Positions 52,801 to 61,189 of a DNA stretch of 64,000 bases are shown piece by piece (position 1 is the first letter of the stretch; each line of letters starts with the position of its first letter). This DNA is from Candidatus Brevundimonas colombiensis. Its GTDB lineage: Bacteria > Pseudomonadota > Alphaproteobacteria > Caulobacterales > Caulobacteraceae. The stretch covers positions 2,294,001 through 2,358,000 of the forward strand of contig CP119326.1 of NCBI GenBank assembly GCA_029202665.1, given 5' to 3'. The translations under genes were made by a program, and so were the position numbers. Under the pieces are notes generated by a model. It saw only the letters and a program-made list of their open reading frames with translations, made no database searches and was not told the origin of the DNA.

Positions 52801-53287
52801 GAAGGAGAAGGGCGAGGGCGTTGCTGTGGATCGCGGCTGGTCGCCGTCGATCAATGTCGGCGCTTCGGTCCTAATTCCAGAGGATTACGTGCCGGACTTG
52901 AACGTGCGTCTGAGTCTTTATCGCCGTCTGTCGGACGCCGAGCAGAGCGAGGATCGCGAAGCCCTGGCCGCAGAATTGATCGACCGCTTCGGGCCGCTGC
53001 CGGACGAGGCGCAGCAACTGCTGAAGATCGTCGGCATCAAGTCGAACTGCCGCCGCGCCTGTATCGAGAAGATCGACATCGGGCCGCGCGGGGCGGTGCT
53101 GACTCTGCGTGACAACAGCTTCCCCAACCCGGTCGGGCTGGTGGGGCTGATCCAGAAGAACCAGGCTTTCTGGAAGATCAGGCCGGATCAGAAGATCGTG
53201 GTGTCGGGCGACTGGCCGACGGCCGAGGATCGGCTGAAGGTGGCCGAGCGGATCACCGCCGATCTGGCGCGGGTGGCGGGGGCGTAG
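49841..53287 (+). CDS. mfd: Transcription-repair coupling factor Mfd
   Basis: A 1148-residue translocase that removes stalled RNA polymerase and recruits UvrAB. The N-terminal UvrB-like module spans about 1-350. The RNA-polymerase-interacting domain (about 475-545) includes GDLVVHLDHGIGRYEGL. The SF2 motor has ICGDVGFGKTEVALRAAF (Walker A near residue 629), IVDEEQHFGVKHKEKLK, LTATPIPRTLQMAL and QIRGRVGRSKARAFAY. The C-terminal TRCF domain starts near residue 1000. ATG at 49841 overlaps the sdhE stop. Confidence 0.97.
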   Translation: MDQQVMRTDADLGGAPEGLDALITAGRLTAAGGVGLFVARDYQRFGAFVQAFQFFSQDIEVLEYPAWDCLPYDRLSPTAGIAAQRMATLTRLAQRKSGDAPVLVVTTISAAMQRTPPKAVTMQAGFDTKVGRDLDIQALERYFAANGYVRASTVSERGEFAVRGGVVDVYPPGFAEPVRLDMFGSELESIRTFDPETQRSTGQMKAVSLAPVSEALLDAEAISRFRTGYLNLFGAPGDDPLYATISEGARRQGMEQWLPLFYETLDTLFDYLPDQAQVFLDNQVETARGERWDLIADAYEARAEAAKAKGGAVANRALPPKQLYMDAGDWNQALAGRAVRRFTPFSNGGEDAGGRLGRTFAAERAQDSVNLFQAVADHAQALKADGRRVLFASWTEGSSERLATMLSDHGLDHIVAVRDWNDVQNAPKDLYLRGVLPVEHGFVTDDVAVISETDILGDRLARPRKKRRASNFLAEASALTTGDLVVHLDHGIGRYEGLKTLDIQQAPHDCLELMYAGESKLYLPVENIDLLTRYGSDSEGAQLDRLGGAGWQARKAKAKERLRAMAEGLIALAAKRALRETEAVTPPPGLFAEFCARFPYEETDDQLNAIGDVLEDLGKGVPMDRLICGDVGFGKTEVALRAAFVVAMTGQQVAIVAPTTLLARQHYKTFTERFAGWPVKVRQLSRMVTGKEATETRAGLKDGSVEIVVGTHAVLAEQVGFRDLGLVIVDEEQHFGVKHKEKLKTLRADVHLLTLTATPIPRTLQMALTGIREMSIIATPPVDRLAVRTYVTPWDPVLVREALLREKYRGGQAYYVAPRLKDLPDIEKFLREQVPEVKFVVGHGQMSATQLEEVMSAFYDGEYDVLVSTTIVESGLDIPTANTLVVHRADMFGLAQLYQIRGRVGRSKARAFAYLTTDPIKPMTLSAERRLQVLQSLDNLGAGFQLASHDLDQRGGGNLLGDEQSGHIREVGVELYQQMLEDAVAELKEKGEGVAVDRGWSPSINVGASVLIPEDYVPDLNVRLSLYRRLSDAEQSEDREALAAELIDRFGPLPDEAQQLLKIVGIKSNCRRACIEKIDIGPRGAVLTLRDNSFPNPVGLVGLIQKNQAFWKIRPDQKIVVSGDWPTAEDRLKVAERITADLARVAGA

Positions 53288-53301
53288 GCCTCCGCAACTG
53301 C

Positions 53302-53409
53302 CGTCATCCTCGGGCTCGACCCGGGGATCGTGTTATGGGGCTTGCCGTGCGTCGCCCCAAACGCAATGCGGCGGACCATCCGGCCCTCGGGTCAAGCCCG
53401 AGGGTGACG
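53302..53409. repeat. Intergenic inverted-repeat element, family A, copy 4
   Basis: Arms at 53302-53330 and 53381-53409 are 29-bp inverted repeats with a few mismatches, sharing the CGTCATCCTCGGGCTCGAC core with copies at 20.6 and 47.2 kb. The centre is unrelated. It sits between convergent mfd and the PopA-like gene. Confidence 0.85.
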
Positions 53410-53419
53410 GCCCCTGTTC

Positions 53420-54754
53420 CTAGCGCGTCTTTTCGTACAGGTCGGCGGAGGCGCGTTCCAGCAGGACGGCGGCGCTCTCGTCCGGCCGCATCTCGGCGGC
53501 GCCCACGTCGAATTCGGCGACGAACGGCGAACGATCCGACCCGGCGTCGAAGGCCGTGCAGCCGATGACGGCGGCGATTCGCTCGGCCGCCAGGCGCGCC
53601 GGCTCGGCATGGGTGGCGGGCAGGGCCAGGGCGAAGACCTCCTTGGCCAGCCGCGCCGGCGTGTCCTCAACGCGGACCAGGCGCGAGACCATGGCCCCGA
53701 TCTGGGGCATGGCGCGGTCCAGCCAGCCGCCCTGGCGCGCCCAGGTGACGGCCTCGGTTTCCCGCACCCGCAGGACGCACACCGACAGGGGGCGTTTGCG
53801 CGCCCGCGACGCCTCGGCCACACGCGCCAGATGGCCGGCGAACAGTTCGGGGGTGAACAGGCCCGTCTCGGGGTCCATCAGTTCCAGGCTGCGGACCGAA
53901 TCCAGCGTCTTGCGGATGCCCAGGTGGGTGCGGTGGGCGCCGGCCAGGGCCAGGATCCGTTCGGCCGTCTCGCCTTCCGGCGTATCGACCGAGGCGACGT
54001 CGGCGAAGCCGCGATTGAACAGTTCCGACAGGCTGATCTCGTTCTTGCCCCGCAGATAGAGCATCAGCGGGATATGATAGAGGCGGGTGTTGCGCTTCAT
54101 GCCCGCCGCGATGGACAGGGCGGGGGCGTGATCCTGGGCGCCCCACAGGACGGCGGCGTCGAAGGGGCTTTCGTGCAGATAGTCGAAGGCGGTGTAGGGG
54201 GTAGGGGCGGCGATCACCTCGACGCCCGCGGCGGTCAGCGCGTTGGACAGGGCCAGGAAGCGGCGATCGGCCACCCCGGCGGCCAGAACGCGCAAGGGGC
54301 CGTCGTCACGGGGGCGGGCGTCCAGCGCCACGCCGCGCGTGGCGAAGGTGGCGACCCGCAGGCGGAACTCTTCCTCGGCGATGGCCGCGCGGCCCAGCTG
54401 CTCCAGCCGAAGCGCCGCCTGGGCCGGGTGGGGCGGAACGGACATGGTCATGTCGGCGCCGCCGATGCTGTCGGGCCGAGCCCCGATCACCAGAATGGGC
54501 AGCCGACGCGGTTCGGCCGCCGCGCGCAGGCGAAGGGCGACGTCCTCGTCCAGGCCCTGGATGTCGATGACGGCCGCCTCCAGCGGGAAGTCCTTCAGCG
54601 TCATCTCGCCTGAGACGACGTCGCGCGCCGTCACCGTGCGCCATCCCAAGGCGTCCAGCCCGGCGGCGAGCGGCCCGATCCGGCCGTCATCAGCCGCCAG
54701 GATCAATACGCGCGCGTCGAAAGCCAAGCCGTTCGTCTCCGTAAGCCGTCGCAC
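53420..54754 (-). CDS. popA: PopA-like protein: two receiver-like domains and a degenerate GGDEF domain
   Basis: A 444-residue protein. The first receiver-like domain (about 14-125) keeps an acidic pair (D22-D23) and a possible phosphoacceptor D64. The second (about 153-270) has Trp at the phosphoacceptor position (AAVLWG). The C-terminal GGDEF domain is recognisable by DPETGLF at 294-300, but the catalytic motif is AKEVF (370-374), so it should not make c-di-GMP. The inhibitory RxxD site is intact as R361-V-E-D364. This is the PopA signature: a c-di-GMP effector that in Caulobacter promotes CtrA degradation at the cell pole. The identity is inferred from architecture. Confidence 0.72.
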   Translation of the reverse strand: MRRLTETNGLAFDARVLILAADDGRIGPLAAGLDALGWRTVTARDVVSGEMTLKDFPLEAAVIDIQGLDEDVALRLRAAAEPRRLPILVIGARPDSIGGADMTMSVPPHPAQAALRLEQLGRAAIAEEEFRLRVATFATRGVALDARPRDDGPLRVLAAGVADRRFLALSNALTAAGVEVIAAPTPYTAFDYLHESPFDAAVLWGAQDHAPALSIAAGMKRNTRLYHIPLMLYLRGKNEISLSELFNRGFADVASVDTPEGETAERILALAGAHRTHLGIRKTLDSVRSLELMDPETGLFTPELFAGHLARVAEASRARKRPLSVCVLRVRETEAVTWARQGGWLDRAMPQIGAMVSRLVRVEDTPARLAKEVFALALPATHAEPARLAAERIAAVIGCTAFDAGSDRSPFVAEFDVGAAEMRPDESAAVLLERASADLYEKTR

Positions 54755-54917
54755 CCCAGCCGGGCGCGGCGCGGGCGGACCATAACGAGCAGGGTGTTAA
54801 GGATGCAATGTCGTGATCCGTCGGAGCGCGGCGTGATCGTGGAAAGACCGTCCTCACGCGGATGAGACTTTCGTCGACGACGGAATCCGCTAGGTTCCGC
54901 CGCTTGCAGTAACGGTT

Positions 54918-55868
54918 GTGGGGACCGGCTTGAGCGACCAACTGACACGATCGGTGCTGAAGGCGCCCGGATTCTGGGGGGGGCTGGCCGTCAGGGCCTT
55001 CACCCGCAGTTGGGGGCGCGATGTCATGCTCTATACTGGCGGGGTGTCGTTCTTCGCCCTGCTGGCGGTGTTCCCGGCCATCGCCATCCTGATCGGTTTC
55101 TACAAGCTGGGTCTGTCGATCAGCGAGGTCAGCGCCCAGGCGGCGGCGCTTTCCGACCTGTTGCCCAACGCGGCGCAGACCATCTTTCAGGATGAGATCG
55201 CCCGGTTGAGCAACGCCTCGGCGCGGACCGTCTCGGCCCAGAGCGCCTTTGCGTTGTTCGTCGGCGCCTATGCCGCGCATCGTGGGTTCAAGGCCTTGCT
55301 GGCGGGGTTGAACCTGATCCATGATGAGACGGAGCCGCACGGCTTCTTCAAATTCAATCTGCTGGCCTTCTTCGTCGCCGTCTTCGCCTTCGCCCTGTTC
55401 ACCGTGGTGTCGGGCGCGGTGGTGACGGTGCGTATCCTGGCCCATGCGTCGTCCGCAGCGGCGGCGCAGGAACGCGCCCTGGCGCCGCTGGACGCCTTCC
55501 TGCCCGCCATCGGCCTGATGATCGGGATGACGCTGCTCTATCGCTACGCCATGAGCCACCGCACGCCCGTCGCCTGGTTGCCGGCGTCTGTTGGTGGTCT
55601 GGTGGCGACGCTGATGTCGGTGGTGTCGTCCTGGCTGTGCGCCATCTATGTCGAGCAGATCGCGCCGCTGGGGGCCACCTATGGATCGGTCGGCGCGGTG
55701 GTGGTGCTGCTGATCTGGCTGTCGTGGAACGTCAACGCCATCTTTTACGGCGGCGCCTTCGCCACCGAGATGGAGCTGGCCGCCAAGAAACAGGCGGAGC
55801 AGGAGACGGCGCCGGCCAGCGTGGTCAATCTGTCGGAGCGCCGGGCCAGCCGCCGGTCTCGATCATAA
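54918..55868 (+). CDS. YihY/UPF0761 (BrkB-type) inner-membrane protein
   Basis: A 316-residue polytopic membrane protein. MLYTGGVSFFALLAVFPAIAILIGFYKLGLS is the family signature, followed by hydrophobic helices near 130-175, 190-215, 225-250 and 260-285 with YGSVGAVVVLLIWLSWNVNAIFYGGAFATEME. The name ribonuclease BN given to relatives is historical and not supported. GTG at 54918 or TTG at 54930 (GGGGA upstream) may be the start. Its 3' end overlaps the convergent TusA-like gene by 44 bases. Confidence 0.82.
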   Translation: MGTGLSDQLTRSVLKAPGFWGGLAVRAFTRSWGRDVMLYTGGVSFFALLAVFPAIAILIGFYKLGLSISEVSAQAAALSDLLPNAAQTIFQDEIARLSNASARTVSAQSAFALFVGAYAAHRGFKALLAGLNLIHDETEPHGFFKFNLLAFFVAVFAFALFTVVSGAVVTVRILAHASSAAAAQERALAPLDAFLPAIGLMIGMTLLYRYAMSHRTPVAWLPASVGGLVATLMSVVSSWLCAIYVEQIAPLGATYGSVGAVVVLLIWLSWNVNAIFYGGAFATEMELAAKKQAEQETAPASVVNLSERRASRRSRS

Positions 55869-56076
55869 GACGCAAAAACCCGTCCGCCTCTTCGATGGCG
55901 ACGACCTTTCCGCCCTTCTGAGACATCAGAAAAGGCACGTCGATTCGGGCCATCGGGTCGGTCGCCAGCAGGACGAAGCGGGCGGCGGGGGCCGCCTCCT
56001 GCATCGCCTTCATCAATTTCAGGCTGGGGACGGGGCAGCGATGGCCGCGCGCATCGACGACGACGGGGACGCTCAC
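55825..56076 (-). CDS. TusA/SirA-like sulfurtransferase-family protein
   Basis: An 83-residue protein of the TusA fold. VDARGHRCPVPSLKLMKAM carries the CPxP motif with Cys14, the persulfide-carrying residue in TusA. LATDPMARIDVPFLMSQKGGKVVAIEE completes the two-layer fold. It may deliver sulfur for tRNA thiolation or another acceptor; stand-alone paralogues of unknown partner are common. It is translated four bases out of overlap with pncC upstream (ATGA), suggesting coupling. Confidence 0.88.
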   Translation of the reverse strand: MSVPVVVDARGHRCPVPSLKLMKAMQEAAPAARFVLLATDPMARIDVPFLMSQKGGKVVAIEEADGFLRLMIETGGWPGAPTD

Positions 56077-56561
56077 CCCAGTCGATCCGCCAGCAGGTCC
56101 AGCGCCACGCGCACACTGGCCAGGCGCACGGCGTCGCGGCCGATGTCGCCGAACCGCATCTCTCGGTGGACGACGCCCGATGGGCCGTAAGCCGCGAAAT
56201 GGACCAGGCCGACGGGCTTCTCAGCCGATCCGCCGCCGGGACCGGCAACGCCTGTGACCGAGACCGACACCTGCGCCCTGGAATGCGCGACAGCGCCCGC
56301 CGCCATGGCGCGGGCCGTCGCCTCCGACACCGCGCCGTGGCGGGACAGCGTCTCTTCGGGCACGCCCAGCATCTGCATCTTGGCGGCGTTGCTGTAGGTG
56401 ACGAAGCCGCGATCCAGGGCGGCGGACGATCCGGGAACGGCGGTCAGGGCGGCGGCGACCAGGCCGCCGGTGCAGCTTTCGGCGGTCGCCGCCATCAGGC
56501 CGCGTTCGGCCGCGGTTGCGACGATCTGTTGCGCCAGGCGCTGGATGTCTTCGGGGAACAT
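56073..56561 (-). CDS. pncC: CinA C-terminal-domain nicotinamide-nucleotide amidohydrolase
   Basis: A 162-residue stand-alone CinA-C domain that deamidates NMN to nicotinate mononucleotide in the pyridine-nucleotide cycle. MAATAESCTGGLVAAALTAVPGSSAALDRGFVTYSNAAKMQMLGV contains the conserved ESCTGG and Y-S-N-x-x-K signatures; VSVTGVAGPGGGSAEKPVGLVHFA is the second block. The start at 56561 gives the usual length; a longer form starting further upstream would approach the divergent gene. It overlaps the TusA-like gene by four bases. Confidence 0.92.
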   Translation of the reverse strand: MFPEDIQRLAQQIVATAAERGLMAATAESCTGGLVAAALTAVPGSSAALDRGFVTYSNAAKMQMLGVPEETLSRHGAVSEATARAMAAGAVAHSRAQVSVSVTGVAGPGGGSAEKPVGLVHFAAYGPSGVVHREMRFGDIGRDAVRLASVRVALDLLADRLG

Positions 56562-56601
56562 GGTCTTTTCATAGGCCGCGAACCCGGCTCTAACCAGAGG
56601 C

Positions 56602-58887
56602 ATGACCGAGGCCCTCGAACCGTTGCGCCCCGTCGGCCGGACGGCCGATCCCCTGGCGCCTATCCTGTTCGCCGTGGCCATCTTCACCTCGGCCTGTCTG
56701 GTCTTCGTGGTTCAGCCGATGGCGACCAAGCTGATCCTGCCGACGCTGGGCGGGTCGCCGTCGGTGTGGAACGCCTCGATGGTCTTTTTCCAGACCGCGC
56801 TGCTGGCGGGATACGCCTACGCCCATCTGCTGCAGCGTCTGGCCAGTCTGAGGGCGCAGGTGGCGGCGCATCTGGCCCTGCTGGCGCTGGCGGCGCTGTT
56901 CCTGCCGCTGAGGATCAGCGGGGTGTTCGGCGATCCCGATGCGGGGCAGCCGGCCCTGTGGCTCCTGGCCACATTGGCGGTTTCGATCGGAGCGCCGTTC
57001 GCCGTGCTGTCGGCGACCGCGCCGCTGTTGCAGGCTTGGTACGCCCGGGTGCGGGCCGGTCAGGCGGACGGGGCCAATCCCTACGTCCTCTACGCCGCGT
57101 CCAACCTGGGCAGTTTTCTGGCGCTGTTGGCCTATCCGGTCCTGATCGAACCCCTGGCCAGCCTGTCGGGCCAGCGGCTGGGGTGGAGTCTGGGCTATGG
57201 TCTGTTCGTGGCCATGGTGATCGGCCTGGGGCTGCTGGTCTGGCGTCGGCGCGAGGTGGGGGCGGCCGAGCCGGCGCCTCTCGCCGTCAGCGCGCCCATC
57301 GCCTGGCGCGAAAAAGGGATGCTGGTGCTGCTGGCCGCCGCGCCGTCCAGCCTGATGCTGGGGGTGACGGCGCATCTGACGACCGATGTGGCGTCGGCGC
57401 CCTTCCTGTGGGTGATCCCGCTGGCGCTGTATCTGCTGACCTTCGTGATCGCCTTCCAGACGCGGCCGGCCGTTCCGCCGGTCGTCGCATTGGTGTTGCA
57501 GGGCGCCATGGCGGCGGCGTGCGCGGCCCTGATCGCTTTCCGCACCGGCGAGTGGCTGCTGGTGTTCACGGTCAATCTGGCGGCCTTCTTCTTCACGGCC
57601 CTGATGTGTCACCAGCGGCTGGCGGCCAGGCGGCCGCCGCCGGATCGGCTGACGGAGTTCTATCTGCTGCTGTCGTTGGGCGGGGTGGTCGGCGGGGCCT
57701 TCAACGGTCTGGTCGCACCCATGGTGTTCAACATGGTCTGGGAATATCCGCTGGTCCTTGTCGCGGCGGCCCTGCTCAGGCCCTGGAGCCGGCGCGAGAT
57801 TCGGCCTTGGGAGATCATGTGCGGCGTCGCGGGGGTGGTGATCGCCTTCCTGGGGCCGGTGTCGATGGAGGCGGTGCGCTATGCGCCCGATATCCGCGCG
57901 GCCGTGCCGGATGCGCAACTGATCCGCATCGCGCAGGGCGTCCTGGGCGTCGCGGCCCTGTTCGCCTTCCTGGTGCGGGATCGGGCGGTGCTGTTCGCCG
58001 TTGTGCTGGGGGCCATTGTCTGGTCGGGATATCATCTGGCCAGGGGCTACGACTGGGAGCTGTCGGAACGCAGTTTCTTCGGGGTCATGCGGGTGGCCCG
58101 GATCGACGATCCGCTGATGGGCGGTCCGGTCCATGTGTTGATGCACGGCACCACCTTGCACGGGGCGCAGGCGCAAGGTCCGGCGCGGCGTTGTCAGCCG
58201 ACCCTGTATTACGCCACCGCCACGCCGCTGGGTCAGGCGATGCTGCAGACGCAGGCGCGTCATCTGGACGGGGCGCGGGTCGGGGTGGTGGGTCAGGGAT
58301 CGGGCGCCATGGCCGCCTATAAACGTCAGCAGGATCGGCTGACCTTCTTCGAGATCGATCCGATGGTGGATCGTTTGTCGCGCGACCCGCGCTGGTTCAG
58401 CTTCATCGACGGATGCGCCGATGGGCCGGTGCGGACCGTGATCGGCGACGCCCGACTGACGATGGACCGGGAGCCGGCGGGATCCTATGACCTGCTGATC
58501 ATCGACGCCTTCTCATCCGACGCCGTTCCGACCCATCTGCTGACGGTGGAGGCGGTCAGAGGCTATCTGCGGCTGCTGTCGCCGGACGGGGTGGTGGTGC
58601 TGCATCTGTCGAACCGCAATCTGGAAATCACCCGGCCCGCCGAGGCGGCGGCGCAGGCGTTGGCGGTTCCGAACCTGCATCAGGTCTATCTGGAGAAATC
58701 CGGGCAGGGACAAATGGCCGAAGCCTCGACCGAAGCCCTGCTGATCGGCAAGAGCGAGGCTGCCGTTCAGCCCTATCGCGACGACGGCCGCTGGCGCGCG
58801 CTGGACAAGACTGACGTTCGTCCGTGGACGGATGATTACGTCAATCTGTTCGGTTCGCTGGTGCGTCAGATGCGCTATTCGCGCTGA
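56602..58887 (+). CDS. Membrane-fused spermidine-synthase-like protein
   Basis: A 761-residue protein with about ten to twelve transmembrane helices in residues 10-480 and a SAM-binding spermidine-synthase-like domain after about 550. VGVVGQGSGAMAAYKR is the SAM motif, FFEIDPMVDRLSRD the acidic strand, and LLIIDAFSSDAVPTHLLTVEAV the catalytic-region Asp. The substrate-binding residues of true spermidine synthases are not evident, so polyamine synthesis is uncertain. The N-terminal block is like the membrane half of fused spermidine-synthase homologues of unknown role. It is convergent with ispDF with a 13-base overlap. Confidence 0.8.
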   Translation: MTEALEPLRPVGRTADPLAPILFAVAIFTSACLVFVVQPMATKLILPTLGGSPSVWNASMVFFQTALLAGYAYAHLLQRLASLRAQVAAHLALLALAALFLPLRISGVFGDPDAGQPALWLLATLAVSIGAPFAVLSATAPLLQAWYARVRAGQADGANPYVLYAASNLGSFLALLAYPVLIEPLASLSGQRLGWSLGYGLFVAMVIGLGLLVWRRREVGAAEPAPLAVSAPIAWREKGMLVLLAAAPSSLMLGVTAHLTTDVASAPFLWVIPLALYLLTFVIAFQTRPAVPPVVALVLQGAMAAACAALIAFRTGEWLLVFTVNLAAFFFTALMCHQRLAARRPPPDRLTEFYLLLSLGGVVGGAFNGLVAPMVFNMVWEYPLVLVAAALLRPWSRREIRPWEIMCGVAGVVIAFLGPVSMEAVRYAPDIRAAVPDAQLIRIAQGVLGVAALFAFLVRDRAVLFAVVLGAIVWSGYHLARGYDWELSERSFFGVMRVARIDDPLMGGPVHVLMHGTTLHGAQAQGPARRCQPTLYYATATPLGQAMLQTQARHLDGARVGVVGQGSGAMAAYKRQQDRLTFFEIDPMVDRLSRDPRWFSFIDGCADGPVRTVIGDARLTMDREPAGSYDLLIIDAFSSDAVPTHLLTVEAVRGYLRLLSPDGVVVLHLSNRNLEITRPAEAAAQALAVPNLHQVYLEKSGQGQMAEASTEALLIGKSEAAVQPYRDDGRWRALDKTDVRPWTDDYVNLFGSLVRQMRYSR

Positions 58888-60038
58888 CGGACAGGCATTT
58901 CGACGGCGACCACGGCCTGGGCGGCCAGCCCCTCGCCACGGCCGGTGAAGCCCAGTCCCTCGGTCGTGGTCGCCTTGACGCTGACGGCGTCCAGCGGCAG
59001 GTCCAGCAGGGCGGCGATGCGGTCGCGCATCGCCTGGCGGTGCGGTTTCACCTTGGGATGTTCGCAGATCAGGGTGACGTCCACATTGACGATTCGCCCG
59101 CCGCGCTGGGCCGTCAGTTCGGCGGCATGGATCAGGAACTGATCTGACGACGCGCCCCTCCATTTCGGATCGGTCGGCGGGAAGTGGTCGCCGATGTCGC
59201 CGGCCGCGATGGCGCCCAGGATGGCGTCTGTCAGGGCGTGAAGCCCGGCGTCGGCGTCGGAATGGCCGATCAGCGTCCGATCATGCGGCACCTCGATCCC
59301 GCACAGCCAGACCGACCCGCCCGGCCCCCAGCGGTGCACATCGTAACCCGAGCCGATGCGGGTCTGATAGCGGGGGGCGTCTTGCGTCAGCAGGGCCTCG
59401 GCCATGGCGAAATCCTCGGGGAAGGTCAGTTTCAACAAGCGGGGATCGCCGGGGACCAGGATCACGCGCCCGCCCGCGCGCTGGACCACCATGGCCTCGT
59501 CGGCAGGGGGCTCGGCGTCCGGCCAGTCGGAATAGGCGCCCTCGATCACGTCGCGCCGGAAGGCCTGGGGCGTCTGGGCGCGCCACAGATCCTCGCGGGC
59601 CACCACCTGGGTCATGGCGCCATCCTGGGCTTTGCGCAGGCTGTCGGCGACGGCCACGGCGGGCAGGGCGCCGTCCGCCGTCTCAAGAGCCGCGACCAGG
59701 CGGCCGATGATTTCGGCGCTCAACAGGGGCCGCGCCGCGTCATGGATCAGGACGGGTTGCTCCGGCGCGCAGGTCAGCGCGGCCAGACCCGCCCGCACCG
59801 AATCGGCGCGGTTGTCGCCGCCGGCGACGACGCGCCAGCCGGTCAGGCCGTCCAGGACCGCAGCAGCGCGGTCTTCGGCGCCAGGCGCCACGACCACGAT
59901 CAGTTCGGCGGCGCCGGCGTTCAGCATCGCCTCGGCCGACCAGCGCAACACCGGCTTGCCGCCCAGCAGTCGCCACTGTTTGTCGCCGCCGGCGCGCGAG
60001 CCGGAGCCGGCCGCCACGATGATGCCCGAAAAAGTCAT
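58875..60038 (-). CDS. ispDF: Bifunctional IspD/IspF enzyme of the MEP isoprenoid pathway
   Basis: A 387-residue fusion. The N-terminal IspD (2-C-methyl-D-erythritol 4-phosphate cytidylyltransferase, about 1-225) has IVAAGSGSRAGGDKQWRLLGGKPVL, LIHDAARPLL and RAQTPQAFRRD. The C-terminal IspF (2,4-cyclodiphosphate synthase, about 230-387) has RIGSGYDVHRWGPGG with the zinc ligands, IGHSDADAGLHALTDAILGA, and VSVKATTTEGLGFTGRGEGLAAQAV. Fused IspDF is typical of alphaproteobacteria. It is divergent from dusB. Confidence 0.97.
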   Translation of the reverse strand: MTFSGIIVAAGSGSRAGGDKQWRLLGGKPVLRWSAEAMLNAGAAELIVVVAPGAEDRAAAVLDGLTGWRVVAGGDNRADSVRAGLAALTCAPEQPVLIHDAARPLLSAEIIGRLVAALETADGALPAVAVADSLRKAQDGAMTQVVAREDLWRAQTPQAFRRDVIEGAYSDWPDAEPPADEAMVVQRAGGRVILVPGDPRLLKLTFPEDFAMAEALLTQDAPRYQTRIGSGYDVHRWGPGGSVWLCGIEVPHDRTLIGHSDADAGLHALTDAILGAIAAGDIGDHFPPTDPKWRGASSDQFLIHAAELTAQRGGRIVNVDVTLICEHPKVKPHRQAMRDRIAALLDLPLDAVSVKATTTEGLGFTGRGEGLAAQAVVAVEMPVRQRE

Positions 60039-60115
60039 GGCGGCCTTGATAGTGCGCCCCGCGACGCGGCGAAACCATCAATCGGCCCCGGTCATGCTTG
60101 ACGAAGGGGGGCGTG

Positions 60116-61189
60116 ATGCTGCGAAAGGCGCGGATGCCCAAGACCCTTCAGATCGGCGACGTGATCGTGCCCGGCCAGGTGCTGATGGCGCCGATGACGG
60201 GCGTGACCGACCTGCCGTTCCGCGTGCTGGCGTCGCGACTAGGCGCCGCCTATGTCGCGACCGAGATGGTGGCGGCCAAGGAACTGGCGCGCGCCAGGCC
60301 CGATGTCGTGCGGCGCGCGGCGGTCGGGGCGGGCCTGCCGCTGACGGTGATTCAACTGGTCGGGCGCGATCCCGAACAGATGGCCGAGGGGGCGCGCATG
60401 GCCGAGAAGGCCGGGGCCGATATCGTCGATCTGAACTTCGGCTGTCCGGCCAAGGAGGTCACAGGGTCGGCCGCCGGCTCGGCCCTGATGCGGACGCCGG
60501 ATCTGGCGTGTCGGATCATGGAGGCGGTGGTCCAGGCGACGGCGCGACCGGTAACGGTCAAGATGCGTCTGGGCTGGGACGACGACAGTCGAAACGCCGC
60601 CGACTTGGCGCGGCGCGCCGAACAGGTCGGGGTCAAGGCGGTGACGGTCCACGGCCGCACCCGCAAACAGTTCTACACCGGCCATGCCGACTGGGATGCG
60701 GTGGGGGCGGTCAAGGCGGCGGTGGCCATTCCCGTCATCGTCAATGGCGATATCATTACGGCCGAGGCGGCGCGGCAGGCCCTGGCGCAGTCGGGGGCCG
60801 ATGGGCTGATGCTGGGGCGGGGCGTCTACGGACGCCCATGGCTGGCGGCGCATCTGGAGCGGGCGCTGACCGACGGCGTCGATCTGGCCGAGCCGGGTCC
60901 GGAGGCGCGCCTGGGCATTGTCATCGAACACCTGCGGGCGTCCATCGCATTTTATGGGATGCCTCTGGGTCTGAAGATGTTCCGCAAGCATCTGGGTTGG
61001 TACATCGAACAGGCACCATGGCCCGCCGATCCGCAACACCGCCGTGAGGCCAAGGCAAGAATTTGCCGTCTGGATGATCCGCAGGGCGTCGAGGCGGCCA
61101 TGAGCGATCTTTGGCGATCGGATTTGCCGCAGATCAACAAGTCCGTTGTTGAAAATGAGCCACAGCTGATGGAGAGTGCTGTGGCATGA
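60116..61189 (+). CDS. dusB: tRNA-dihydrouridine synthase DusB (NifR3)
   Basis: A 357-residue FMN TIM-barrel enzyme reducing uridine to dihydrouridine in tRNA D-loops. VLMAPMTGVTDLPFR starts the barrel. VDLNFGCPAKEVTGSAAGSALMR contains the catalytic Cys, VTVKMRLGWDDD the Lys, VTVHGRTRKQFYTGHADW the FMN site, and IVNGDIITAE the phosphate loop. The ATG at 60116 follows a GAAGGGGGG stretch; in-frame starts at 60098 and 60134 are possible. It overlaps ntrY by four bases. Confidence 0.95.
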   Translation: MLRKARMPKTLQIGDVIVPGQVLMAPMTGVTDLPFRVLASRLGAAYVATEMVAAKELARARPDVVRRAAVGAGLPLTVIQLVGRDPEQMAEGARMAEKAGADIVDLNFGCPAKEVTGSAAGSALMRTPDLACRIMEAVVQATARPVTVKMRLGWDDDSRNAADLARRAEQVGVKAVTVHGRTRKQFYTGHADWDAVGAVKAAVAIPVIVNGDIITAEAARQALAQSGADGLMLGRGVYGRPWLAAHLERALTDGVDLAEPGPEARLGIVIEHLRASIAFYGMPLGLKMFRKHLGWYIEQAPWPADPQHRREAKARICRLDDPQGVEAAMSDLWRSDLPQINKSVVENEPQLMESAVA

